Positions 10,694-18,826 of a stretch of 45,286 nucleotides of DNA are shown here, piece after piece. A model generated the notes under the pieces. The model worked only from the letters and a program-made list of their open reading frames with translations, was not told where the DNA came from and searched no databases. The DNA is from Armatimonadetes bacterium 13_1_40CM_64_14. GTDB taxonomy: Bacteria > Sysuimicrobiota > Sysuimicrobiia > Sysuimicrobiales > Kaftiobacteriaceae. The stretch's first letter is position 1. Each line of letters opens with the position of its first letter. The translations under genes and the position numbers were made by a program. The stretch is taken from NCBI GenBank assembly GCA_001917855.1, contig MNEU01000082.1:1-45286 (forward strand). Direction: 5' to 3'.

Positions 10694-11010
10694 CGCGATA
10701 ACGTCCCCCTCTCCGCCAGAGTGTACGTAGGTTTGTGGGTAGTGTCCCGACCACTTCGCGGGGCGAAGGTGTCAGGCGGTAGAGGCTTAAGTTGCCCTAC
10801 GAGTTCTGCTCCGGCGGAGGTCCCTCCTGCTCGGGCCTCCTGCTTCCCCAAAGCGAAAGAATCGCGTACCTGCGTGAACGCACGTGCTCGCGAGTGCATT
10901 CCCACCCGCGACCGTCTCCTGCCTCCATTGTACCCGGGAGGGAGAAAACAAGACAGGGGACTTTCGCAACGAACGATCCCGCCCTGGGAGGAGCGGGAGG
11001 TACCCCCGAG
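10694..11010 (-). promoter_or_regulatory. 317-base untranslated region before clpC, structured
   Basis: No credible gene is seen. On the minus strand the stretch holds several stem-loops: CTTCGC-GGG-GCGAAG at 10754-10768 (perfect 6 bp with a triloop), GCAC/GTGC and TGCG-TTCA-CGCA pairs at about 10877-10905, and GGAGG/CCTCC pairings at about 10816-10840. A weak -10-like TACAAT (10927-10932) and TACACT near 10720 could start clpC transcripts. I do not recognise a known riboswitch, and there is no CIRCE or CtsR-type repeat. Confidence 0.35.
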
Positions 11011-11490
11011 CTACTTGATGTGTAGGACAGTATACCGCATCTTGCCTGCCGGGGCGGAAACCTCCACGGCCTCGCCCTTGCGCTTGCCCAACAGCGCGCG
11101 GCCCACAGGAGACTCGTCGCTGATCTTGTCTTTGGCCGGGTCGGCTTCCGCGGACCCGACAATCATGTAGGTGATCTCGTCTCCGGAGGCGAGCTCCTTC
11201 ACCCGCACGGTGGAGCCGACCGCGATCCGGTCCGGGTGGGTGTTCTGATTATCAATGACCTTGGCATTGCGCAACATTTGTTCCAGCTGCAAGATTCGGC
11301 CTTCCACGAACGCCTGCTCGTTCTTCGCGTCCTCGTACTCGGAGTTTTCCATGAGGTCGCCAAACTCTTTGGACTGCTTGATCCGCGCCGCGACCTCCTT
11401 GCGGCGCACCGTCTTTAGGTGTTCGAGCTCCTCTTCCAGCCGGCGCAACCCCTCCGGTGTGAGGATTGTCGCCTTGTCCGCCTTCGCCAT
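11011..11490 (-). CDS. greA: Transcription elongation factor GreA
   Basis: A 159-residue GreA: an N-terminal antiparallel coiled coil (about 10-77) that enters the RNA polymerase secondary channel, with the acidic tip FGDLMENSEYEDAKNE, then the FKBP-like C-terminal domain (about 82-159, ending RYTVLHIK). It rescues backtracked polymerase by stimulating transcript cleavage. The start at ATG 11490 is fixed by GGGAG 7 bases upstream; a longer in-frame extension to 11529 has no signal. Its leader contains a strong promoter followed at once by an intrinsic terminator, an arrangement that suggests attenuation. Confidence 0.96.
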   Translation of the reverse strand: MAKADKATILTPEGLRRLEEELEHLKTVRRKEVAARIKQSKEFGDLMENSEYEDAKNEQAFVEGRILQLEQMLRNAKVIDNQNTHPDRIAVGSTVRVKELASGDEITYMIVGSAEADPAKDKISDESPVGRALLGKRKGEAVEVSAPAGKMRYTVLHIK

Positions 11491-11583
11491 CGTCAGACTC
11501 CCACATGAAGGGGCTTGAAGACAAAACACCGTAGGCCGTGTTCGACCTACAGCGCCCCCGCCTCTCTAATGCTGCGGCCCTGC

Positions 11584-11615
11584 AACAAAACTGAGGGCCC
11601 TTGCTCGCCCTCAGT
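11584..11615 (-). terminator. Intrinsic terminator at the start of the greA leader
   Basis: A 9-bp perfect stem (ACTGAGGGC / GCCCTCAGT, loop of 8) followed on the minus strand by TTTTGTT. It lies downstream of the greA promoter, starting within a base or two of the predicted transcript start, and about 95 bases before greA. It also lies about 120 bases past the end of the acyl-ACP-reductase-like gene, so it could terminate that operon, greA transcripts, or both. Confidence 0.75.
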
Positions 11616-11622
11616 GGGTCGG

Positions 11623-11651
11623 AGTATAGCCCATCCACCTGAGGCCGTCAA
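11623..11651 (-). promoter_or_regulatory. Sigma-A promoter of greA
   Basis: TTGACG (11646-11651), a 17-bp spacer and TATACT (11623-11628) on the minus strand. The predicted start is near 11616. Confidence 0.8.
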
Positions 11652-11732
11652 GCACAACTGCTCACACGTGCTCCCGTTCGCCTCGCAGACGCGTCCTCCT
11701 CCTCGACGGTGCAGAGGCCGCGGGGAACGAGT

Positions 11733-12866
11733 TCACACGCGCGCGAGGCGTCCGGGGTGAGCGGCGTGGCGAATCCGGTCGACTTCCGCGTCACTGATGG
11801 CGCGCTCAAACCGGCGGAAGCCGCTCAAGCGAAATCCGTGCTTACGGGCCAGCGCGGAAATCTCTTCCACCTGCGCGAGGGAGATCTCCTTGCCCAGGGT
11901 GAAGTTTTCGTACCGGCGTTCCAGCGCCAGGAGAATCGTCTCCGCCACACAGGCCTCGCACATCCGCGGCGGGAAGCCGAAGTCGAACCCGAAGTCCACC
12001 TCGCCGGGGACCTCGATCACCCCGCCGTCAATGACCAACACATCATTGCGCCGCTCGTAGACCACCCGGGAGACGTTGCGGGGCCGCGCCACATCGCACA
12101 CCACGGCCCCGGGCCGCAGGTCGTCCGGTTCGATCAAGACGTCGGGAGCCGACGAGACGGTCAGCACAACATCGGCCTCGCGCACCGCTTTCTTCACGTC
12201 CGTGTCCACGGCGATGTCAGCCCGGGACCCCGACCGCAACCGCGCCTGCAGCGCATCGAGGGCGTCGGGGGTGCGGGCCACCAACAGCAGTCGGCCCACG
12301 CTACGGGCTAGCATCTGGCTAGCGACCGCGCCGATGGATCCCGTGGCGCCAATAACAGCGGCCGTGACGTTTGCGGGATCGATACCCACGCGCTGCGCGG
12401 CCAGTAGCGCGCCCTCCACCGCCGTCGCCGCCGTGTAACTGTTTCCAGTCGTGACCGCGATGCGGACGTTGTTGGCCACCGTCACCCCGCGATCGCCCAC
12501 GATCTTCGTGAAGGCGCCCAACCCCACGATCCGCGCGCCCTGCGCCTCGGCGATCCGGCCACACTCGATGAGGCGCGGGTAGACGAACTCCAGTGGGGAC
12601 TCCATCAACAGACGCGGCGTCAGGGGCAACCCGATGAACCATCCCTCAGCCCGCGCCCCCGTCGGCGACTGGATGCCGGTGATGTGGGAGACGAGGCGGG
12701 GCCGGACGCGGCGGAAGGCGGCTTCCACGAACCGATCAGGCAGGTAGCGGACGAGCGGGTATTTCCGCGCGAAGTCGGCGATGCGCAGAGGGTGCAGGAC
12801 GAACGCGAACCGGCCTGGCTCGCCGCCGGGCGCGGGTGGAGGAGAAGGAGGCGCAGGAGAGGTCAT
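11733..12866 (-). CDS. Acyl-ACP reductase-like / shikimate-dehydrogenase-like NAD(P)-binding protein
   Basis: A 377-residue protein that resembles cyanobacterial fatty-aldehyde-forming acyl-ACP reductase (AAR) along its length. Shared blocks are GLGAFTKIV (115-123), TTGNSYTAA (139-147), the Rossmann loop VIGATGSIG (171-179) and, near the end, MCEACVAE (302-309), where C306 falls on the AAR cysteine that forms the acyl-enzyme. The family also shows shikimate-dehydrogenase-like Rossmann features, so automated names vary. It overlaps the upstream gene by ATGA, so the two proteins are co-translated and probably work together. AAR activity is inferred, not shown; no aldehyde-deformylating oxygenase is in the window. 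Confidence 0.75.
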   Translation of the reverse strand: MTSPAPPSPPPAPGGEPGRFAFVLHPLRIADFARKYPLVRYLPDRFVEAAFRRVRPRLVSHITGIQSPTGARAEGWFIGLPLTPRLLMESPLEFVYPRLIECGRIAEAQGARIVGLGAFTKIVGDRGVTVANNVRIAVTTGNSYTAATAVEGALLAAQRVGIDPANVTAAVIGATGSIGAVASQMLARSVGRLLLVARTPDALDALQARLRSGSRADIAVDTDVKKAVREADVVLTVSSAPDVLIEPDDLRPGAVVCDVARPRNVSRVVYERRNDVLVIDGGVIEVPGEVDFGFDFGFPPRMCEACVAETILLALERRYENFTLGKEISLAQVEEISALARKHGFRLSGFRRFERAISDAEVDRIRHAAHPGRLARV

Positions 12867-13822
12867 GGGCGCACGGGGCTCGCTTGACGGGCCCAGCTGG
12901 GAGCGGCCCCGGGATTCAACTCCTCCACGCGCGGTTCGAAGCCCGCCCGCAATGCGGTCTGCAGGTACTCTTCGGTCGAGATATCCTCGGGCGGACGACC
13001 CAGGAGTGCCACGACAACTCCCTGCAACACGTTGGTGGCGAAAGACCGACCGCCCATATCCGGACCGTCGGTAACCAACAACCACACTCCGCGCTCGCGG
13101 AGGGCGACAACGTCCGCGGGCGTGATCGTCTGTGTGAGGATCACTTTGCCGCGGAGATCTGAGGGCATGAACCGGCGAATGAGTAAGAAATCTCCGGCCA
13201 CCACATCAGCCCATGCGTAATAGCGTCCCCACTTAGGGGTGATCTCATCTTGCTTCTTGCCCGTGGGGTACAAGAACTTGATCGGCAGCTTGGTGAGAAT
13301 CGGCAGCAACGCTGCGGCGACAATTTTTACCGTGGTCAGAGAGTGCAGTGGGATCGGCAAGCCCAAGGCGAAGATGAAGTCACCAAACAGGGTCTGGGCG
13401 CCCGCGTCGGTGAATGCTTCCGCCATCCCGTAGCGGTCGACCGAGGACACCAGGAGCACTTTCCGGCCCCGCAGCGACAACCCTTTGCGGTGGGGAAGGT
13501 AGTCGGTGATCAGCCACCGCTCCCAGGACGCCTTCATCCCACCGCCGTCGACGAAGGGGGTCTGCCGGATATTACGGACGAGCCCGGCGGTCTCGCGGAT
13601 AAGGTACTTGCGCTGACCCGCGCGCAGGTAGAGGTCCGTCCCGCCCAAGCCCAAAGCGTCCACCCGGCCGTCTAACTCCTCCAGCAGGGCCCGGGCGCGG
13701 CGGACATCTCCGTCGGTCCCTCGACGCTCAATGACGAACCGCTGGCCCAGGATGTCGGTCTCGAATCGGTGATCCCGGCTGTGGCTACCCAGACTGACTG
13801 AGACGACGCGCTTGGTGGTCAT
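12863..13822 (-). CDS. Conserved protein annotated in relatives as quinate 5-dehydrogenase
   Basis: 319 residues starting at ATG 13822 with only a weak GGGGA ahead. It begins VVSVSLGSHSRDHRF and has a conserved block RKVLLVSSVDRYGMAEAF and a glycine-rich segment near DGPDMGGRSFATNVLQG. I recognise the family as one carried by several Bacillota, usually next to a shikimate-dehydrogenase/AAR-like gene and named quinate 5-dehydrogenase. I see no classical dinucleotide-binding GxGxxG, so that name is doubtful. Its 4-base overlap with the AAR-like gene suggests a two-component function. Confidence 0.6.
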   Translation of the reverse strand: MTTKRVVSVSLGSHSRDHRFETDILGQRFVIERRGTDGDVRRARALLEELDGRVDALGLGGTDLYLRAGQRKYLIRETAGLVRNIRQTPFVDGGGMKASWERWLITDYLPHRKGLSLRGRKVLLVSSVDRYGMAEAFTDAGAQTLFGDFIFALGLPIPLHSLTTVKIVAAALLPILTKLPIKFLYPTGKKQDEITPKWGRYYAWADVVAGDFLLIRRFMPSDLRGKVILTQTITPADVVALRERGVWLLVTDGPDMGGRSFATNVLQGVVVALLGRPPEDISTEEYLQTALRAGFEPRVEELNPGAAPSWARQASPVRP

Positions 13823-13866
13823 GGCGGCTTCCCCGAGGGACTACGGGCCCCGACGGCTGAGTCCTT

Positions 13867-14664
13867 TCACAGCGATGCGGTGCGCGCGGCGTCGGTGGCG
13901 ACCCGGTTCCGTTCGTGAATGATGCGCAATCCCTCTAGGGTGAGCAACGGGTCCAGGTCGTCAAAGCACCGGCACTCGTCGACAATCAGTTCCGCCCATC
14001 CCCCCGTGGCGATCGTCGTCGCATGGCCGCCGAGCTCAGCGCGCATGCGGCGGACAATCTCGTCCACTTGTCCGACGAAGCCATACAGGATCCCGGCCTG
14101 CATGGCCGTCACGGTCGACCGCCCGATCACGGCCTTCGGCTTGCCGAGTTCGACCCGGGGCAACTGCGCCGTGTGCTCCACCAGCGCATCGACGGATATC
14201 CCGATGCCCGGGGCGATCGCGCCCCCCAAAAAATCGCCCTCCGCGGACACCGCCGTAAACGTCGTGGCCGTCCCGAAATCGGCCACGATGGCTGGGCCGC
14301 CGTACTTCTGGTAGACGGCAATGGCATTGCAGATGCGGTCCGCCCCGACTTCTTTGGGGTTCTCGTAGAGGATGCGCATCCCGGTGCGCACCCCCGGTCC
14401 GACCACGAGCGGGGTGACCCCGAAATAGCGCTGACACAACCGTTCAAACACCTCGGTCAGGGGCGGCACCACAGAGGAAATGGCCGCGGCGTCGATCTGC
14501 GCAACTTCCAGTCGGGCGTACTTCAGCAGCGCATGCACAATCATCGCGTACTCGTCGTCCGTCTTATCCAAATCCGTGGCGATGCGCCAGTGGGCCTTCA
14601 GATCGCTACCCACATATCCGCCGATCTTGATCTGCGTGTTATTGACGTTGAGCGCGAGCAACAT
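13867..14664 (-). CDS. coaX: Type III pantothenate kinase (CoaX) with altered phosphate motif
   Basis: 265 residues of the ASKHA-fold kinase that phosphorylates pantothenate in the first step of coenzyme A synthesis. Typical CoaX blocks are present: the catalytic GADR (107-110), DFGTATT (129-135) and GGAIAPGIGISVDAL. The first motif, normally DVGNT, reads NVNNT (6-10): the phosphate/Mg-contacting Asp6 is Asn and the glycine is Asn. The rest argues for a functional fold, so kinetics or cofactor use may differ. It lies 6 bases after the PanT-like transporter gene, which fits a pantothenate salvage unit. Confidence 0.85.
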   Translation of the reverse strand: MLLALNVNNTQIKIGGYVGSDLKAHWRIATDLDKTDDEYAMIVHALLKYARLEVAQIDAAAISSVVPPLTEVFERLCQRYFGVTPLVVGPGVRTGMRILYENPKEVGADRICNAIAVYQKYGGPAIVADFGTATTFTAVSAEGDFLGGAIAPGIGISVDALVEHTAQLPRVELGKPKAVIGRSTVTAMQAGILYGFVGQVDEIVRRMRAELGGHATTIATGGWAELIVDECRCFDDLDPLLTLEGLRIIHERNRVATDAARTASL

Positions 14665-14670
14665 CGTGCG

Positions 14671-15447
14671 CTAACCCCTCTCCCGGGAAGAAGACACGGC
14701 CCGGTACACCGGCACGGTGATGAGGACCGCCAGAAGCATCTCTGTCAGACCGTACGTGGCCCCGATCACGAACGCCGCCCCGGCAGGAATGAACCCCAAC
14801 GCGACCATGAGCGACAAAACCCCGACGGTATTCGTGAGCGTCCCCGCCACCGCCGCAGCCGCAGGGGCTGCGTTCTTGCCGGCCAGCAGCCAGTACGCAA
14901 TCACCGCGGCGGCAAGGGCGGCGAAGACGTGCAACCAGGGCTGCGGACCCGTCACCACAGCCACGGAATGGTAGGCGGTGTTAAGCCAGGTCGGGGCAAT
15001 CTTCCCGGCGATATACGCAGACTCAAAGCGTGCGGCCCCCGGTCCCAGAATGGTGAAAATAAAAGCTCCGAGCGCAGCGGCGGAGAGGCTGCGAGCGTAC
15101 CTCGGCTGCAACAGGGAGAAGACCAGCGCGGCGACCACGCCGATGAGGATCCGCGGGCCCAGAGCGATGAGGGGGTTACCGAAAGCGGGATTTGTGTGCC
15201 GGAGAAAACTGATCACCCCAAAGATGGCGCCGACAAAAGCGCCCACGACCGGCCCCGCCAGAATCCCCGCCACAATCGCCGGAATGTGCAACGTGGTTGC
15301 GTTCACGGCGGGCAAGGGGATGAGTCCCAGCGGGGTATATCCGAGCACAATCGCGACGGCGCCCAGGACGCCGGCGACGGTCACATCCTGCGTGGACAAA
15401 CGAAAACCCCTCCTCGACGTGGCAGGGGCATACTCGCTGTGTGTCAT
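14671..15447 (-). CDS. panT: ECF transporter S component, PanT-like
   Basis: A 258-residue membrane protein with about six to eight hydrophobic segments and the S-component look (N-terminal VAGVLGAVAIVLGYTPLG, then LGPRILIGVVAAL). The adjacent coaX makes pantothenate the likely substrate; with birA two genes upstream, biotin is the alternative. The energising EcfA/EcfT subunits are not in the window, as usual for group II ECF systems. GGAGG sits 7 bases before the ATG. The C-terminal half is longer than in typical 180-200 residue S components. Confidence 0.8.
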   Translation of the reverse strand: MTHSEYAPATSRRGFRLSTQDVTVAGVLGAVAIVLGYTPLGLIPLPAVNATTLHIPAIVAGILAGPVVGAFVGAIFGVISFLRHTNPAFGNPLIALGPRILIGVVAALVFSLLQPRYARSLSAAALGAFIFTILGPGAARFESAYIAGKIAPTWLNTAYHSVAVVTGPQPWLHVFAALAAAVIAYWLLAGKNAAPAAAAVAGTLTNTVGVLSLMVALGFIPAGAAFVIGATYGLTEMLLAVLITVPVYRAVSSSRERG

Positions 15448-15591
15448 CGTATTCCCTCCGTTCCAGTCTCAAAGAGTACCGGACGAAGCCCGTACCGCTC
15501 AATTCTCCCAGGGTCCAACCCTCACGGGGTATCGGCCTTTCCGTCAGTCTAACACAAGCGGCGTGACCGAGCACCTGGGAGCCATGGGGTC
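15448..15591 (-). promoter_or_regulatory. Leader of the panT-coaX unit
   Basis: 144 bases between the P1 peptidase gene and panT. The minus strand carries GTAC-rich complementary segments near 15477-15500 and a CCC/GGG pairing near 15510-15530 close to the Shine-Dalgarno. A vitamin-responsive leader would make sense for this transporter, but I cannot match a known riboswitch class. Confidence 0.2.
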
Positions 15592-16545
15592 TCACCCCTC
15601 GTCGGCCAGACCGGCGATTTTGCCCCAACCCTTGGCCAGGCGGACCGCCCTCTTAATGGACTCGGCAATCGCTTCCACGGCCGCCACGCCGACCGCGATG
15701 AAATCGGCTTTCGCCACGCCCACAGACAGCGCGAAGACCGTATCCCCGTCGAACATCGTATGCACGGGCGCAATGACCCGCGCCAGCCCGTCATGAGCCA
15801 CCTGAGCGAGTTTGTTGGCTTGCTCCTTGGTGAGCGCCGCGTTCGTCGCGATCACCCCCAACGTCGAGTTCGCCGAAAATCCCGGTGCGCGTGTTCCCCG
15901 GAGTAGCGCCTGCGCCGTGTTGAGGAAGTGACCCGTGTGCGGATCACGTGCGCCCGCGAGCACCTGCCCGGTCCGGTCGTCGATGACGTCCCCAAAGGCG
16001 TTCACGACGACCAGCGCGCCAACAATTACCCCCCCGGGCAGGCTGACTGCCCAGGTGCCGACTCCCCCTTTCATCGCTGTCTGGGGGCCCAACACTTTGC
16101 CCACCGTGGCTCCACTCCCCGCTCCCACGCTGCCCTCATCGACCGGCCCCGCCGACGCCCCGCGTGCGGCCGCGTAGCCCATCTCGGCGGTAGGACGCAC
16201 GGTTGCACTCCCTATCATCAGGTCGAAGATCACCGCCGCGGGAACGATTGGGACTTTCGCGACCACCGCGTCGAACCCAATCCCCTGCTCCTCGAGGTAG
16301 CGGACGACGCCATCGGCGGCCGCAAGGCCGAACGCACTGCCCCCGGTTAACACCACCGCGTGCACACGTTCAACCAGGGTCATCGGACGCAGCGCGTCGG
16401 TCTCGCGTGTGCCGGGCGCTGCCCCGCGCACGTCTACCCCGCCTACCGCACCCTGTCGGCACACGATGACCGTGCAGCCAGTCGCGGCACGCGCATCGGA
16501 GGCGTGGCCGACTGTAATCCCCGAGACGTCAGTGATTTGCGGCAT
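15592..16545 (-). CDS. P1 family peptidase (DmpA/BapA-like aminopeptidase)
   Basis: 317 residues of the N-terminal-nucleophile P1 family, which self-cleaves into two chains and hydrolyses D- or beta-amino-acid peptides and amides in characterised members. The N-terminal GITVGHASD and the block LTGGSAFGLAAADGV (66-80) are family hallmarks. The self-cleavage/nucleophile site is in ANSTLGVIATNA (225-236), with Ser227/Thr228 as candidates. It lies 2 bases after birA, so it is probably co-transcribed. The substrate is unknown; the shorter length is that of the abundant bacterial subfamily rather than DmpA itself. Confidence 0.88.
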   Translation of the reverse strand: MPQITDVSGITVGHASDARAATGCTVIVCRQGAVGGVDVRGAAPGTRETDALRPMTLVERVHAVVLTGGSAFGLAAADGVVRYLEEQGIGFDAVVAKVPIVPAAVIFDLMIGSATVRPTAEMGYAAARGASAGPVDEGSVGAGSGATVGKVLGPQTAMKGGVGTWAVSLPGGVIVGALVVVNAFGDVIDDRTGQVLAGARDPHTGHFLNTAQALLRGTRAPGFSANSTLGVIATNAALTKEQANKLAQVAHDGLARVIAPVHTMFDGDTVFALSVGVAKADFIAVGVAAVEAIAESIKRAVRLAKGWGKIAGLADEG

Positions 16546-16547
16546 TG

Positions 16548-17330
16548 CTAGGGGGGCTGGACGCTGACCGAGCGCAAGGATACCTCCCCGGCCACGATGC
16601 GGCGGATACCGGTGCCGGTCCTCACCAGCAGAGCCCCCGTGCGGTCCACACCTTCAGCAACTCCCTCAAGTTCCTGTGCACCTGAGAGCCTCACCTGCCG
16701 ACCTCGCGTGAGGTCACGCTCTCGCCAGCCGGCGAGCACGTCCTCGGCGTGGAGAGCGAGGAGGTCGTAGACACGTTCGAACTGTTCCAACAGCGCCCGG
16801 GCCAGAGCCGCGAGGTCCACGGGATGTTTCAGGACATTGAGCAGGGAGGTGGCGATGGGCCTGAGATCGGGAGGGAAGTGGTCGAGAGCGATATTCGCAT
16901 TAACCCCGATTCCCGCGATGACCACTGGTCCGCGCGACTCCGTCAAGACTCCGCCGAGTTTCTGCTCACCGAGCATCAGGTCGTTGGGCCACTTCAATCC
17001 GACCCGGACGTGGGCGATCTCCTCCACGGCTCCCGCCGCGCCGACGCCCGCCGCGAACCCCACCAACGGCCACTGGTCGGCGGGGAGAGCAGGACGGAGC
17101 ACGACCGAGAGCCACAGACCCCCTGCCGGGGAAAGCCATGCTCGTTGGCGTCGCCCGCGCGCTCCGGTTTGCTCAACTGCAAGTACGGCGGTCCCTTCTG
17201 CCGCCCCCTGCGCGGCCAGGGTTGCGGCCTCATCGTTGGTGGACCCCACCTGGGGATAAACATGCAACCTCTGTCCAAACCGGTGCGACCGCAGCCCCGC
17301 TTTGATGGCAGATGCCAAGTCCTCCCTCAT
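16548..17330 (-). CDS. birA: Biotin--[acetyl-CoA-carboxylase] ligase (BirA, no repressor domain)
   Basis: 260 residues that attach biotin to carboxyl-carrier proteins through biotinyl-AMP. The signature loop is GARGRRQRAW, where the family has GRGRRGR/GRGRxxRxW, and the KWPNDLML lysine block follows. The N terminus lacks the winged-helix DNA-binding domain, so it is a monofunctional ligase that cannot repress transcription. A small SH3-like C-terminal domain follows. It is the gene after the deoxynucleoside kinase pair and before the P1 peptidase. Confidence 0.93.
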   Translation of the reverse strand: MREDLASAIKAGLRSHRFGQRLHVYPQVGSTNDEAATLAAQGAAEGTAVLAVEQTGARGRRQRAWLSPAGGLWLSVVLRPALPADQWPLVGFAAGVGAAGAVEEIAHVRVGLKWPNDLMLGEQKLGGVLTESRGPVVIAGIGVNANIALDHFPPDLRPIATSLLNVLKHPVDLAALARALLEQFERVYDLLALHAEDVLAGWRERDLTRGRQVRLSGAQELEGVAEGVDRTGALLVRTGTGIRRIVAGEVSLRSVSVQPP

Positions 17331-17454
17331 TGCGTCCGCCTCCCGGGGATGCGGCAGGCCGTTTGCCCCGACAGGGGTGGCCTCTCAGGACACGTCTCGC
17401 GTCGTTTGAGTATCGACCCCTTCGGGGTGCGCCCTTGCAAGACTCTGGCGAGCA

Positions 17455-18078
17455 TCATCGCTCGACCAACGGGAACAGGGAGCCCAGGCGCGACTGCATC
17501 TCAGCCACCAGGCCGTCTAACTCTCCTAGGGCCAGAGCGTCTGCGTCGATAGTCACGACCGGGCAGAGGGAAAAGTGTTCGACCCACTCCGCGTAACGTT
17601 CGTTGAGTTGCGCCAAGTACTCTGTGGGAATCCGCTGCTCGAAATCCCGGGCGCGCGTCTTAATCCGGTGCACGAGCGTGGGCACCGACGCCTTCAGGTA
17701 GAGGATGAGGTCCGGGGGCCGTAAGAACTGCAGCATCGTGGTGAACAGGTCGTGGTAGTTGCGGAAGTCGCGTTCATCCATTTGGCCGTGCAGGTACAGG
17801 TTGCGGGCAAAGATCTCGGCGTCCTCATAGATCGTCCGGTCCTGGACGATGGACTCCGCGGCCCGCACGATCTGTTGGTGGTGCTGGAAGCGCTTGCTGA
17901 GGAAGAAAACCTGCAGGTGAAAGCTCCACCGGCTCATGTCGCCGTAGAAGTCGGGGAGATACGGGTTCTCATCCACCACCTCGTAGTACGGCGTCCAGCC
18001 GAGCTTCTCGCTGAGCAATGTGGTGACCGTGGATTTCCCGGACCCGATGTTGCCGCTGACGGCGACAAACCATTTCAC
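17455..18078 (-). CDS. Deoxynucleoside kinase (dGK/dAK family), copy 1
   Basis: 207 residues with GTG 18078 as start (GGAGAGGG about 11 bases upstream; the frame is open to 18141 without a signal). The P-loop SGNIGSGKST is at the N terminus. The family DRS-type segment appears as QDRTIYEDAEIFA, and the lid/arginine block as RIKTRARDFEQRI. It phosphorylates deoxyadenosine/deoxyguanosine for dNTP salvage. A close paralogue lies immediately upstream, as in lactobacilli, where the two subunits form a heterodimer. Confidence 0.88.
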   Translation of the reverse strand: MKWFVAVSGNIGSGKSTVTTLLSEKLGWTPYYEVVDENPYLPDFYGDMSRWSFHLQVFFLSKRFQHHQQIVRAAESIVQDRTIYEDAEIFARNLYLHGQMDERDFRNYHDLFTTMLQFLRPPDLILYLKASVPTLVHRIKTRARDFEQRIPTEYLAQLNERYAEWVEHFSLCPVVTIDADALALGELDGLVAEMQSRLGSLFPLVER

Positions 18079-18151
18079 GTGACGGCAGTCCCTCTCCGGA
18101 GATCGGGCGTGTGGCGGCGCCTTCCATCCGACCGCAATCATCTGACCGGCG

Positions 18152-18826
18152 CTACCCGGGCACCTCTTCGGTCACATAGCGCAAAATCCCCTGCAGGTCA
18201 GCGGGGCGGAAGATATCGACGGCATCGGTATCGACGCGGAGCACCGTCGTGTCTTCAAAAGCGTCGAAGAACTCCTCATACGCCCCGCACAGTCGATCCA
18301 GGTAGTCAGGGGCGATCGTGCGCTCAAAGGGCCGGTCCCGCAGGGCAATCCGCCGCAGCAGAGTGTCCAGCCGCGCAGTCAGGTAAAGAATCAGGTCCGG
18401 CTGAGGGGTCATCGGGGCAATCAGCTGGAACAGCCGATCATACAGATCCAGCTCCTGAGCATCGAGATTCATGCGGGCAAAGAGCCGGTCTTTGGCAAAG
18501 ATGTAGTCGCTGATCACCGGACGATGCTGTTCGCGCGCCCGGCGGAGAACCTCCTGTTGGCGGTAGCGGCTCAGGAAGAAGAAGATCTGGGTCTGAAACG
18601 CATACCCGCGGATGTCCTGGTAGAAGTGGTGCAAGAAGGGATTGTCTTCGACCACCTCCAGCACCACTTCGGCCGCCAAGGGCTCGGCGAGCAGTCGGGC
18701 CAGCGTGGTTTTCCCAACACCGATGGGCCCCTCGACGGCGACGAATAGGCGGCGGTCGCTTAGCTCGGGGATCAACGCACGCTGGCGGGTGCGGGGCGGA
18801 CGGTAGTCCACGCCGGGTGGGATCAC
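18152..18826 (-). CDS. Deoxynucleoside kinase (dGK/dAK family), copy 2
   Basis: 224 residues; P-loop VEGPIGVGKTT (about 31-41) after a 26-residue extension. The base-recognition segment SDYIFAKDRLFA is present, as is the arginine-rich lid RRIALRDRPFERTI. The start is GTG at 18826, overlapping the folK stop (GTGA), so translation is coupled to folK. Together with copy 1 it forms a tandem that probably acts as a heteromeric deoxyadenosine/deoxyguanosine kinase; separate substrate preferences are possible. Confidence 0.88.
   Translation of the reverse strand: MIPPGVDYRPPRTRQRALIPELSDRRLFVAVEGPIGVGKTTLARLLAEPLAAEVVLEVVEDNPFLHHFYQDIRGYAFQTQIFFFLSRYRQQEVLRRAREQHRPVISDYIFAKDRLFARMNLDAQELDLYDRLFQLIAPMTPQPDLILYLTARLDTLLRRIALRDRPFERTIAPDYLDRLCGAYEEFFDAFEDTTVLRVDTDAVDIFRPADLQGILRYVTEEVPG

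Noticed and set aside
14023-15552. 509-residue plus-strand frame opposite coaX and panT
   Set aside because: Antisense to two genes with recognisable motifs; very charged, low-complexity translation.
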